Assembly: GCF_017565305.1 (NCBI RefSeq)
Contig: NZ_JAGEKP010000008.1
Span: forward strand, 124,001-188,000
Source of the DNA: Leifsonia sp. TF02-11
GTDB taxonomy: Bacteria > Actinomycetota > Actinomycetes > Actinomycetales > Microbacteriaceae
Direction: 5' to 3'
DNA: 64,000 bases
Shown here: one piece after another, positions 45,942 to 53,908 of the stretch
How positions within the stretch are numbered: position 1 is the stretch's first letter
How the letters are laid out: each line of letters opens with the position of its first letter
Notes under the pieces: generated by a model
Told to the model about the DNA's origin: nothing
The model's input: the letters and a program-made list of their open reading frames with translations, nothing else
The model's database searches: none
Position numbers and translations under genes: made by a program

Positions 45942-46514
45942 TCAAGCGGCTTCACCCGCGTACCAGGCCTTGCGGAGGCCGGCGCGTGCTCGCGAGGCGA
46001 GCATTGCGGCCGCGGTGGTCTTGATGTGCAGGAGCTCGCCGATCTCCGCGTTCGAACGGCCCTCGACCTCGGAGAGCCAGAGCGCGCGCTGCCACCGCTC
46101 GGGGAGGGACTTGAAGGCCGTGACAGCCGCTTCGTGGCGGTCGCTCTCGTCGAGCGCGTCGAGGCGGTCGTCGGTGAAGCCGATCTCCGGGGCCTCGTCG
46201 AGGTCGAGGGTCGGACGGAGGTTGCGCCCCCACGATGCGGCCACCGAGCGGATGGTGGTGGCGAGGTAGCTGCGCACGGCCGTCTTCGGACCCGCGCCGT
46301 TGCGCACCGCCTGGAGCATCCGCGCGAAGGCCTCCGACACCAGATCGGCCGAGTCGATACGCGAGGTGACGCGGCGCGCGATCGCCGCGCCGACGGCCGC
46401 GTGGCGTCGCCAGATCTCACCGAAAGCGCGGTCGTCGCCGTCGCGGGTGAGCTGGATCAGCTCCTCGTCCGAGAGCACGTCGAGCCGAGTGATGCTGGGG
46501 ATGATGCTGAGCAT
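45942..46514 (-). CDS. ECF-like sigma-70 family sigma factor
   Basis: 190 residues, ATG at 46514 with GAGGAACACC upstream. Region 2 is AFGEIWRRHAAVGAAIARRV with DLVSEAFARMLQAV. Region 4 contains LPERWQRALWLSEVEGRSNAEIGELL and then HIKTTAAAMLASRARAGLRKAW (helix-turn-helix). No anti-sigma gene is adjacent. It is divergent from a large LuxR-type regulator across an unusually repeat-rich gap. An open frame continues upstream to 46850 without a start site of similar quality. Confidence 0.88.
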   Translation of the reverse strand: MLSIIPSITRLDVLSDEELIQLTRDGDDRAFGEIWRRHAAVGAAIARRVTSRIDSADLVSEAFARMLQAVRNGAGPKTAVRSYLATTIRSVAASWGRNLRPTLDLDEAPEIGFTDDRLDALDESDRHEAAVTAFKSLPERWQRALWLSEVEGRSNAEIGELLHIKTTAAAMLASRARAGLRKAWYAGEAA

Positions 46515-46610
46515 GGTGTTCCTCGGAGGACGACGGCCGGTGTCGGGTCCAACGCACTCGTTGTCGGGGATGGGGGTCAGAGAAGAGGACCGATGGACAC
46601 CACCTCTGCT

Positions 46611-46753
46611 CGCGAAATCAGGCTGGCGAATACCGGTATTTCGCGGAGGCGTAGGACTACGTGTTCGACTACGTGTTCCGCGAAGACACGTATCACCCGC
46701 TCCGTCATCCCGTGGAGTGACCGGTTTTGAGGCATGACCACCCGCTCCGCCAT
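46611..46753. promoter_or_regulatory. Repeat-rich sigma-factor/LuxR intergenic region
   Basis: Within the 248-bp gap are: CGCGAAAT/ATTTCGCG inverted repeats (46611-46618, 46638-46645) enclosing the perfect 12-bp palindrome AATACCGGTATT (46629-46640); two exact tandem copies of GACTACGTGTTC (46655-46678); and ACCCGCTCCGYCAT twice (46695-46708, 46740-46753). These look like binding sites for the flanking regulators. No convincing gene is seen, although a 43-codon minus-strand frame ends at 46577. Confidence 0.55.
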
Positions 46754-46762
46754 GATGTTCAC

Positions 46763-49051
46763 ATGGCGTTCGCTGTGGGACGGGTCTCGCGAGCGGCTGC
46801 GCTCCCCGCCGAGTACACGTCGTTCGTGGACCGGCGGGAACAGCTGGCACGGGCGCGCGAACAGTTGGGCGAGGGCCGCCTGCTGACGGTCGTGGGCGCC
46901 GGCGGCATCGGCAAGACCCGGTTCGCGGTCCGCCTGGCCGGCACGATGCGCCGCGTGTTCGGCGACGACGTGTGGTTCGTCGACCTCACCGCGGTGGCGT
47001 CCGGTGGATCCGTGGCCGATCAGGTGGCGACGCAACTGGGCTTGGAGAGCGTCGGACGCGATCAGGTGGCGGTTGTCACCCGGTTCTTCGGCGGACGCGG
47101 CGCGCTGCTGGTGATCGACAATTCCGAGCACGTCATCGACGACGCGGTCTCGTTGATCACCCGGCTCCTCGCCGAGTGCCCCGAGCTGACCGTGATCGCC
47201 ACGAGTCGGGAGGACCTCCGGATGAGCTCCGGCCTGATCACCCGGCTTGAGCCGCTCTCGACTCCCGGGCCCGGCGAGCCGACGCAGCTGACCGCTGTCG
47301 AGCTCTTCCTGGACCGGTGCGCGTCGGTGCTGCCGGATCCCTCGGCCGACGAGCTCGCCGACATCGCGGCGATCTGCCGCAGACTGGAGGGCATCCCGTT
47401 GGCCATCGAGTTGGCGGCTACTCGGGTGCGGGCGATCACGCCGCGGCAGATCCTCGAGCGGCTCGATGCCCCACAGCGGCTCCTGGTCGGCCGGGATCGC
47501 GATGTACCGCCCCGCCAACGGTCGGTCGCCGAGGCCATCGCCTGGAGTTACGACCTCTGCACCGAGGACGAACGCGCGCTCTGGCGGCGGATGTCGGTCT
47601 TTCCCGGTGGGTGGAGTCTCGCTGCGGCCGAGCGTCTCGCCTCGGAGCTCTCGCTGGCCGTTCCGGTGGTCGACATCGTCGAGTCTTTGCTCGACAAGTC
47701 GATCGTCCGCCGCACCGAGAGGACGGTGGACGGCGCGTTCTCGATGCTCGACATGGTACGGCGATACGGGCAGGACAGAGCCACTCCCGAAGAGCTGGAG
47801 GAGGCGCGGCTCGCGCATCGGACCTGGCACGTCGAGCGCCTGCAGGCGATGGAGGCCGACTGGTACGGCCCGAACCAGGTCGCCTGGCTGGCGTTCGCCC
47901 ACGAGCAACTCCCCGACCTCCGCGCGGCCGTCGACTTCAGCGTGCAGCGTGGCGACGCGGCGATCGCGGCCGTCCTGCTCGTGACGGCCTGTCGGGTCGT
48001 GTGGCAGGCACACGGCCGATTCGACGAACTTCGGCGGCGCGGCCTGGAGGTGCTCGCCCTGGGCGACATCGACACGCCGGAACTGTGCCAGCTCCTCGTG
48101 CTCGTCGGCGGGATCGAGTGCGCGCAAGGCGATCGGGTGTCCGGCTTCGCGCGGCTGGACGAGGCGGCCGAGATCGCCGAACGCCTCGGTGACCCGTTCA
48201 CGATATCGGCGATCCCGGGCATGCGCGGCTCGGTGGTCTCCGATGCGGAGTCGAGCATCGCCGCGTTCGAGCTCTCGCTCGCCCTCCAGGGCGGCCGGAA
48301 CATGTATGTCGCGCGCGGCAATGTGGAGGAGCGGCTCGCTCTCGCCTACGACCGCGGTGGGAGGCACCGGCAGGCGGCAGCGTTGCGCTCCGAACTCGTG
48401 CGCCGCGCGGTGCGCGCAGGGGACACCTTCGAGACGTCGTATCTGCTGATGAACGCGGGTCTCATCGCCCACGCGCGCGGCCGATCGGACGAGGCTTCCG
48501 AGCTGCTCCGGCAATCGCTGAGCCTGAAACAGGGAATGGACGATCCCGTCGGGCTGGCCCAGGTGGAGGAGGCCCTCGCGAGCGTGGCCGCGCAGGAGGG
48601 CGATGCCGCACGGGCGGCGATCCTGCTCGGTGCCGCGCGCACCATCTGGTCGGGGATCGGCGGCACCGTGTCGACGTTCCCGTCGGTGGCGACGGCGCTG
48701 CGCCCGCAGACGGTCGATGCCGCCCGCTCCCTGCTCGGTGCGCGCGCCTACGATGCGGCGTTCGCGAGAGGGCAGGGCTTTCCGTTGGCCGAGGGGATCG
48801 CCTTCGCCCTGGGCGCCGACCTCCCCGAGAGGCAGGACGCCGGCGCCCCGCAGCGGTCGGTGCTCACCGCGCGCGAGCGCCAGATCGCCGCGCTGGTCGG
48901 CCAGGGGCTGACGGATCGCGCGATCGCGGATCGGTTGGTGATCTCGCGACGGACGGCCGAAGGGCACGTGTCCCGAAGCCTGGTCAAACTCGGTTTCACG
49001 TCGCGTTCCCAACTCGCCGCCTGGAGCGAGCGCGCGAGAGACGCCGACTGA
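46763..49051 (+). CDS. Large ATPase-LuxR transcriptional regulator
   Basis: 762 residues. An N-terminal STAND-type ATPase has the P-loop VVGAGGIGKTRF (Walker A about residues 45-52) and a Walker-B-like GALLVIDNSEHV. The middle part is a helical TPR-like sensor region. A C-terminal LuxR helix-turn-helix (LTARERQIAALVGQGLTDR, then ISRRTAEGHV) binds DNA. Such regulators oligomerise on ligand binding; the signal is unknown. The ATG at 46763 has no strong ribosome site; an in-frame start 12 codons upstream is possible. Confidence 0.88.
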   Translation: MAFAVGRVSRAAALPAEYTSFVDRREQLARAREQLGEGRLLTVVGAGGIGKTRFAVRLAGTMRRVFGDDVWFVDLTAVASGGSVADQVATQLGLESVGRDQVAVVTRFFGGRGALLVIDNSEHVIDDAVSLITRLLAECPELTVIATSREDLRMSSGLITRLEPLSTPGPGEPTQLTAVELFLDRCASVLPDPSADELADIAAICRRLEGIPLAIELAATRVRAITPRQILERLDAPQRLLVGRDRDVPPRQRSVAEAIAWSYDLCTEDERALWRRMSVFPGGWSLAAAERLASELSLAVPVVDIVESLLDKSIVRRTERTVDGAFSMLDMVRRYGQDRATPEELEEARLAHRTWHVERLQAMEADWYGPNQVAWLAFAHEQLPDLRAAVDFSVQRGDAAIAAVLLVTACRVVWQAHGRFDELRRRGLEVLALGDIDTPELCQLLVLVGGIECAQGDRVSGFARLDEAAEIAERLGDPFTISAIPGMRGSVVSDAESSIAAFELSLALQGGRNMYVARGNVEERLALAYDRGGRHRQAAALRSELVRRAVRAGDTFETSYLLMNAGLIAHARGRSDEASELLRQSLSLKQGMDDPVGLAQVEEALASVAAQEGDAARAAILLGAARTIWSGIGGTVSTFPSVATALRPQTVDAARSLLGARAYDAAFARGQGFPLAEGIAFALGADLPERQDAGAPQRSVLTARERQIAALVGQGLTDRAIADRLVISRRTAEGHVSRSLVKLGFTSRSQLAAWSERARDAD

Positions 49052-49223
49052 GCCGCCTCTGAGCGCCGCCCGGACGACAGTCGGGGTGAAATCCACGCAT
49101 CCTCGCCAGCCCCTCTCGTCGCCTCACCCGCAGGCCCCCCGATACTGGGCAGCACCCGGCGCGCGCGTTACACCTCCGCCTGCGTCGTGTCCCTCAGGAG
49201 AGACAGAGAAGGGACGTCGACGA

Positions 49224-49382
49224 ATGAGCACACTCGAGACGCGCACCTCCATCCAGCGTGGCGTCTGTCCGCGTTGCGGCGCACGCGACGCGCGCCCGGC
49301 GATCGTGACGACGCTGGCCGGAGGGCCGGCGTTCGTCCTGGTGTGCGACGGCTGCGGCGGCTGCCGTGGCTACAACGCCTGA
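49224..49382 (+). CDS. Small zinc-ribbon-like protein
   Basis: 52 residues, ATG preceded by GAAGGGACG. It has two Cys pairs, CPRCGARD and CDGCGGC, spaced about 25 residues apart, which is a zinc-ribbon layout. It is followed 47 bp later by a second small Cys/His protein. Unknown function; a nucleic-acid or protein-binding adaptor is possible. Confidence 0.7.
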   Translation: MSTLETRTSIQRGVCPRCGARDARPAIVTTLAGGPAFVLVCDGCGGCRGYNA

Positions 49383-49429
49383 CCGCGGTCCGGTGACGCG
49401 AACCCTGAGCACGTAACGAGGAGCAGATC

Positions 49430-49609
49430 ATGTCGAAGAAAACGCGTCAGCCGCGGCCCCGCCCGGGGACGGCTGTGGCGCACGTCGAGAACGCCACGAG
49501 TGTCGTCACGGGGCGGCCCATCCTCATCCGCTGCGAATGCCCGCTCGGGCACGACCACACGTACGCCGAGTGGCGGGAGCGATTCGGCAGCGGAACCGCC
49601 AAGGAGTGA
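49430..49609 (+). CDS. Small CxC/HxH protein
   Basis: 59 residues, ATG with a good ribosome site (AACGAGGAGCAGATC). The N-terminus is basic and Pro-rich; the middle carries RCECPLGHDHTYAEW, a compact potential Zn site (two Cys, two His). It is short enough to be missed by routine length cut-offs. Codon use is like its neighbours. Function unknown; it probably acts with the zinc-ribbon protein just upstream. Confidence 0.7.
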   Translation: MSKKTRQPRPRPGTAVAHVENATSVVTGRPILIRCECPLGHDHTYAEWRERFGSGTAKE

Positions 49610-49717
49610 CAGGTTCGCCGTGAGGATCCGCGCCGCCCGATCGAGCGGGGCGGTGCATCCTCCGGATACCGCGCGTTCATCTGGTGTTCACCGCCCGCGC
49701 GGAGTAGCTTGCGCTGC

Positions 49718-50026
49718 ATGGGTGACCGTGTGGAGCGCGCCCGGGCGTGGCGCGGTGTGGGCATCGGGGTGGTGTGCGCGCTGCTCGCGATGGTGGCGAC
49801 GGCGGCGCTGGTCTTCCTCATCCCCACCGAGGGCGAGAACCCGCGGGCCTGGGGGATCATCGTCTGCGGCGTCGTGACCGCCATCGTCTGCGCGCGGCTC
49901 GCGCGGCGCAACTGGCGGCGGCTGAGGCACTACCGCGCCGACGACCTCCCTCCCGCACACGACCCGCGGGTCGAGGTGCCGCACCGGACGCCGCACCTGG
50001 TGCATCGGCAGCCGCTGCACCATTAG
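49718..50026 (+). CDS. Small two-helix membrane protein
   Basis: 102 residues. Two hydrophobic segments, GVGIGVVCALLAMVATAALVF and WGIIVCGVVTAIVCARLA (shown in part), separated by a short charged loop, are followed by a His/Arg/Pro-rich cytoplasmic tail of about 35 residues ending HRQPLHH. Not recognised. It converges on the quinone-oxidoreductase-like gene 13 bp away. Confidence 0.7.
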   Translation: MGDRVERARAWRGVGIGVVCALLAMVATAALVFLIPTEGENPRAWGIIVCGVVTAIVCARLARRNWRRLRHYRADDLPPAHDPRVEVPHRTPHLVHRQPLHH

Positions 50027-50039
50027 GGCGTGCCTCCCG

Positions 50040-50984
50040 CTACGGCGTGAGCACCACCTTGCCCCCCGGGTGCCCTCCCTCGACCAGCCGCGCGGCTTCC
50101 GCAGCCTCCACCAGGGGGAAGGTGCGGGCCACGTCGACCTGGAACGCACCCTCGGCGAGGAGGTCGAGCACGAGCGGGTAGGCCTCGGCGCGCAGGCGCA
50201 GTTCCTCGGCTGTCAGCGGGATCGGGTTCCCGCCTGCCCAGGCGAGGATGCCGAGCTCGGCGGCGCGCGGACCGACGACGATGGTGCCGATGCGCGAACG
50301 GTCGTCCACCAGGGCGAACGAGGTCTCGAGCGCCTCCTCGGTGCCGATGGCGTCGAGGATGCGGTCGAAGCCATCGGGCGCAGCGTCGCGCAGACGGTCC
50401 AGGAGGCCGGGGCCGTAGCTCACCGGGGTCGCCCCGAGTTCGCGCAGCCGGTCGTGGTTGGCGGGTGACGCGGTCGCCACCACGGTCGCGCCCATCCGCC
50501 GGGCCAGCTGGATCGCGGCGCGCCCGACACTTCCGGATCCGCCGTGGATCAGGAGTGTGGTGCCCGGTCCCACGCCCAGCGAGACGAGGGCCTGGTGTGC
50601 GGTGCCGGCAGGGACCCCGATCGCCGCCGCCTCCTCCCAGCTCACTGCCGCCGGCTTGCGCACGAGGTGGGAGGCCGGCGCGACCAGGTGGGTCGTGTAC
50701 GCGCCGCGCGCCTCCCGCACCACCACGTCGTCGCCCGGAGCCCAACCGGTCACGCCAGGGCCGACCGAGAGCACGACGCCTGCCGCGTCGCTGCCCGGCA
50801 CGCGCGGTTCGGTGATCGGGGCGCTCGGCCGGGTGCCGCTGCGCAGCTTGCCGTCGATCGGGTTCACTCCGGCCGCGCGCACGGCGACCACCACGCCGTC
50901 GTGTGGCGCCACGGGGTCGGGTGCGGAGGCGACCTGGAGTACCTCGGGGCCTCCGAGGCGGTCGTACTGGATCTGCGTGGCCAT
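50040..50984 (-). CDS. NADP-dependent quinone oxidoreductase-like (zinc-free MDR)
   Basis: 314 residues from ATG 50984. It is a medium-chain dehydrogenase/reductase with a GroES-like N-terminus (VRAAGVNPIDGKLRSG) and Rossmann motif HGGSGSVGRAAIQLARRMGA. Structural and catalytic zinc Cys residues are absent, as in QOR/crotonase-like members that reduce quinones or enones. It is downstream of and co-directional with the GlxA-type regulator, which may control it. Confidence 0.9.
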   Translation of the reverse strand: MATQIQYDRLGGPEVLQVASAPDPVAPHDGVVVAVRAAGVNPIDGKLRSGTRPSAPITEPRVPGSDAAGVVLSVGPGVTGWAPGDDVVVREARGAYTTHLVAPASHLVRKPAAVSWEEAAAIGVPAGTAHQALVSLGVGPGTTLLIHGGSGSVGRAAIQLARRMGATVVATASPANHDRLRELGATPVSYGPGLLDRLRDAAPDGFDRILDAIGTEEALETSFALVDDRSRIGTIVVGPRAAELGILAWAGGNPIPLTAEELRLRAEAYPLVLDLLAEGAFQVDVARTFPLVEAAEAARLVEGGHPGGKVVLTP

Positions 50985-51058
50985 GGGTGTCCTTCGTTCG
51001 CGGGTCGGGCGTGAAGAGGTGTCGCGGGCCGAGCGGTTGCCCGTGGAGTGCGGGAGGC

Positions 51059-52009
51059 TCAGCGCTGGGCGAAGGCCGCGCGGTACCGCGTGGGCGGCAC
51101 GCCCACCTCGGCGTCGAAGTGGTGGCGCAGCAGGGTGGCGCTGCCGAACCCGCTGCGCCGGGCGACCTCGTCGATCGCCAGATCGGTCGTCTCGAGCAGC
51201 AGGCGGGCGTGCAGCACGCGCTGCGTGGTGAGCCACTGCATCGGAGGCACCCCGGTCTCGGCGACGAACCGGCGCGAGAAGCTCCGGGTCGACATGTGGG
51301 CGCGTGCCGCGAGCCCGGAGACCGTGTGGCTCTCGTCGAGCGTGTCGGTCAGGTGCTCGAGCAGTTCGCTGAAGGTGTCGTCCTCGCAGTCGGACACCGG
51401 CTTCTCGATGTACTGCCGCTGGCCACCGTCGCGTTGCGGAGGGACGACCATGTTGCGCGCGATCGTGTTGGCGATGGCGCTGCCGAGTTCGCGGCGGACC
51501 AGGTGGAGGCAGGCGTCGATGCCCGCCGAGGTGCCGGCGCTGGTGATGATGGTGCCGTCGTCGATGAACAGCACGTCCGCGTTCACGCGCGTCAGCGGGA
51601 ACCGTTGCTGCAGGGCCTCGGCGTGGCGCCAGTGCGTGGTGCACTCGCGGCCGTCGAGGAGGCCGGCCGCCCCCAGCGCGAACGCACCGGAGCAGACGCT
51701 GAGCAGGATCGCCCCGCGGTCGTGCGCCCGGCGGAGGCCGTCGAGAAGCTCGTCGGGGTAGTGATCGCGGATCGTCGCGGCCGGCACGGCGATGAGGTCG
51801 GCGTCCTCCATGGCGTCCAGCCCGTACGGCGCGATCAGGCGCACGCCGGTGTCGTGACTGATCGTCTCGCCGGGCTGCGTCGAGCAGACGCGGAAGTCGA
51901 ACGGCGGGATGTCCGCGTAGCTGCGGTCGAGGCCGAACACCTCGCAGATCACGCCGAATTCGAACATCGCGAAATCGTCGATGATCGGCACGGCAACGCT
52001 CTTCAACAT
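51059..52009 (-). CDS. GlxA-type AraC regulator with DJ-1/PfpI domain
   Basis: 316 residues. The N-terminal DJ-1/PfpI domain (to about residue 190) has the nucleophile-elbow SVCSGAFALGAAG. The C-terminal AraC domain has two helix-turn-helix parts (SGLAARAHMSTRSFSRRFV and IDEVARRSGFGSATLLRHHF). Such regulators respond to amino acids or stress metabolites. Near-identical 16-bp direct repeats just upstream of its start are the probable binding sites. Confidence 0.92.
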   Translation of the reverse strand: MLKSVAVPIIDDFAMFEFGVICEVFGLDRSYADIPPFDFRVCSTQPGETISHDTGVRLIAPYGLDAMEDADLIAVPAATIRDHYPDELLDGLRRAHDRGAILLSVCSGAFALGAAGLLDGRECTTHWRHAEALQQRFPLTRVNADVLFIDDGTIITSAGTSAGIDACLHLVRRELGSAIANTIARNMVVPPQRDGGQRQYIEKPVSDCEDDTFSELLEHLTDTLDESHTVSGLAARAHMSTRSFSRRFVAETGVPPMQWLTTQRVLHARLLLETTDLAIDEVARRSGFGSATLLRHHFDAEVGVPPTRYRAAFAQR

Positions 52010-52023
52010 GCGGCCCAGTGTAC

Positions 52024-52078
52024 TGGCCGAATGTTTGCGAAGATAGTCCTGAAGCCATCTCGTGGCCGAATGTTTTCG
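52024..52078. promoter_or_regulatory. Direct-repeat operator of GlxA-type regulator
   Basis: TGGCCGAATGTTTGCG (52024-52039) and TGGCCGAATGTTTTCG (52063-52078) match at 15 of 16 positions, 39 bp start to start (about four helical turns). They lie between the divergent regulator gene and the small gene at 52096. Head-to-tail repeats are typical of AraC-family sites. Confidence 0.65.
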
Positions 52079-52095
52079 TTCGTAACGTGGAGGTC

Positions 52096-52317
52096 ATGGC
52101 AAACACTACCTGGGCACAAGGCATCGAACACGGCTGGGTGGCCCGCCCGGTCCGCACGAACGGCGGAGAGGTCGTCGCGCCCCGCCGGCGCCGCTTCGTG
52201 CTGAGCGACTGGCTGCCCGCGGCGATCGCCGCACGCGGCGGTCGCGTCACGCGCGAGACCGATCGCGCCCTCTCCGACCTGCGCGCGGCGCAGGACGCCC
52301 GCAGCGCCGGTCGCTGA
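52096..52317 (+). CDS. Hypothetical 73-residue protein
   Basis: ATG with a good ribosome site (ACGTGGAGGTC). The protein is basic in the middle (APRRRRF) and has a predicted amphipathic helix region (SDWLPAAIAARGGRV), ending in ETDRALSDLRAAQDARS. Not recognised. It is divergent from the GlxA-type regulator and directly behind its probable operator, so it is a likely target of that regulator. Confidence 0.65.
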   Translation: MANTTWAQGIEHGWVARPVRTNGGEVVAPRRRRFVLSDWLPAAIAARGGRVTRETDRALSDLRAAQDARSAGR

Positions 52318-52347
52318 CCGGTCATCCGGTCCGCCTAGGCTGATCGC

Positions 52348-52992
52348 ATGGTCAGCAACACAGCCGGATACCTCTTCGACATGGACGGCACGCTCGTCGA
52401 TTCACACGCGGTCGTCGAGGCGGTGTGGACCGCGTTCTGCGAGCGGCACGGGCTCGATCCGCAGATCGTCCTCTCGTATGCGCACGGGAGGCAGGCGGGC
52501 GACACCGTCGCGCACTTCCTCCCCGCGCTCTCCGGCGAGACCCGGGCCGAACTCGTCGCCGGCCTCGTGGTCGAGGAGGTGACCCGCACCGACGGCATCG
52601 TGGAGGTGCCGGGAGCCCGTCGGCTGCTGGCGGCGCTCGCCGAGCGCGGTGCCCCCGTCGCGATCGTCACCAGTGCGCCGCGCGAGCTGGCGGTCGCCCG
52701 GTTGAACGCCGCCGGTGTCGGCATCCCCGAGGTGCTCGTGGCCGCGGAGGGCGTCGAGCGCGGCAAGCCGGACCCGTCCTGTTACCTCCTGGCCGCGGAG
52801 CAGCTCGGTGTGGCGATCGAGGGCTGCGTCGTCTTCGAGGATGCCGAGGCGGGTCTCGTGGCAGCAGTCGCCTCCGGGGGTCGAGTGGTGGTGGTGGGTG
52901 GCCACACGTCGGCCACGACCGACGGTCTGGAGCGCATCCACGACTACACCGGCGCCGTCCCGGGCGTCGAGCGCGCGGCCGTGGCCTCCTGA
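52348..52992 (+). CDS. HAD-family sugar-phosphate phosphatase-like
   Basis: 214 residues. Motif I FDMDGTLVDS (nucleophile Asp11, acid/base Asp13), motif II VTSAPRE, motif III Lys in VERGKPDP, and motif IV FEDAEAGLVAA are all present. The alpha-helical cap (C1 type) follows motif I. This is the beta-phosphoglucomutase/sugar-phosphatase subgroup (YfbT/GPP-like). The exact substrate is unknown. Confidence 0.9.
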   Translation: MVSNTAGYLFDMDGTLVDSHAVVEAVWTAFCERHGLDPQIVLSYAHGRQAGDTVAHFLPALSGETRAELVAGLVVEEVTRTDGIVEVPGARRLLAALAERGAPVAIVTSAPRELAVARLNAAGVGIPEVLVAAEGVERGKPDPSCYLLAAEQLGVAIEGCVVFEDAEAGLVAAVASGGRVVVVGGHTSATTDGLERIHDYTGAVPGVERAAVAS

Positions 52993-53040
52993 TCCTCCTG
53001 ACGCGCCGGGGTTGACGCCCCCCGCGCATCGCTCTATCCT

Positions 53041-53080
53041 TTAGTCAATCAACTGATTGATTAACGAGGTGGTTGACTAA
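53041..53080. promoter_or_regulatory. Nested palindromes at ArsR start (operator)
   Basis: TCAATCA-AC-TGATTGA (53045-53060) is a perfect 7-2-7 inverted repeat. A second, outer pair TTAGTCAA (53041-53048) and TTGACTAA (53073-53080) is also perfect, and its last base is the A of the ArsR start codon. Probable autoregulatory operator. Confidence 0.75.
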
Positions 53081-53430
53081 TGGAGCAAGACCTGCTCGAC
53101 AGAGCCTTCGCGGCGCTGTCGGATCCGGTGCGGCGAGCGATCGTCGCCCGCCTCAGCCGCGGCCCCGCGACGGTCAACGAACTGGCCGAGCCGTTCGACA
53201 TCACGCTCCAGGCGGTGTCCAAGCACATCAGCGTGCTCGAGGGCGCCGGTCTGGTGTGGCGCACGCGCGACGCGCAGCGCCGCCCCGTGCACCTGGATGC
53301 CGCGGCACTCGAGCAGCTCACCTCGTGGATCGACCGGTACCGGCTGGAGGCCGAGGCGCGCTACCGGGCGCTCGACGGCCTCCTCGCCGCAGCAGAACCG
53401 AGCAGACGGAAGAAGGAGAAGGAATCATGA
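53080..53430 (+). CDS. ArsR-family winged-helix regulator
   Basis: 116 residues. It has the pattern LSDPVRRAIVARLSRGPATV, recognition helix region ITLQAVSKHISVLEGAGLV, and the wing RTRDAQRRPVHL. No metal-binding Cys motif, so it belongs to the group that controls AHA1/SRPBCC proteins. Its stop overlaps the start of the SRPBCC gene (ATGA). The operator overlaps its start codon. Confidence 0.92.
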   Translation: MEQDLLDRAFAALSDPVRRAIVARLSRGPATVNELAEPFDITLQAVSKHISVLEGAGLVWRTRDAQRRPVHLDAAALEQLTSWIDRYRLEAEARYRALDGLLAAAEPSRRKKEKES

Positions 53431-53903
53431 GCAACCCCGTCGTCATCGATGCCGTACCCGGCACGTCGTACGCCGACATCACCCGCGAGTTCGAAGCCCC
53501 GGTGGAGGCCGTCTTCCGAGCGCACGCCGACCCCGAGCTCTACGTGCAGTGGATCGGGCCGCGCAACCTCGACAACACGATCACCCACTGGGACTTCCGC
53601 ACCGGTGGGGGCTACGGCTTCGAGCAGACCGACCCGGACGGCAACGTCTACGCGTTCCGCGGCGTCATCCACACCGTCGTCGAGAACGAGCTCATCATCC
53701 AGACGTTCGAATACCTGGGCGCGCCGAACGAGGTCAGCCTCGACCTCCTGCGGTTCGAGTCGCTCCCGGGAGGGCGCTCCCGGCTGGTCGGCCACTCCGT
53801 CTTCCCCTCGAAGGAGGCACTGGAGGCCATGGTCGCCGAGGGCATGGAGTACGGAGTGATCGAGGGCTACCAGAAGCTCGACGAGCTGCTGGCGAGGGGG
53901 TGA
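53427..53903 (+). CDS. SRPBCC (AHA1-like) domain protein
   Basis: 158 residues, coupled to the ArsR gene by ATGA. It has the START-like fold pattern ITREFEAPVEAVFRAHADPE and WIGPRNLDNTI, with WDFRTGGGYGFEQ. These proteins bind hydrophobic ligands in a cavity; ArsR-SRPBCC pairs are common in actinobacteria, the ligand usually unknown. It is followed 5 bp later by a DHFR-like gene. Confidence 0.9.
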   Translation: MSNPVVIDAVPGTSYADITREFEAPVEAVFRAHADPELYVQWIGPRNLDNTITHWDFRTGGGYGFEQTDPDGNVYAFRGVIHTVVENELIIQTFEYLGAPNEVSLDLLRFESLPGGRSRLVGHSVFPSKEALEAMVAEGMEYGVIEGYQKLDELLARG

Positions 53904-53908
53904 GCCCG

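Noticed and set aside
46577-46708. 43-codon minus-strand frame upstream of the sigma factor gene
   Set aside because: No ribosome site and no recognisable features; its start lies in a direct repeat. Mentioned in a finding but not called as a gene.
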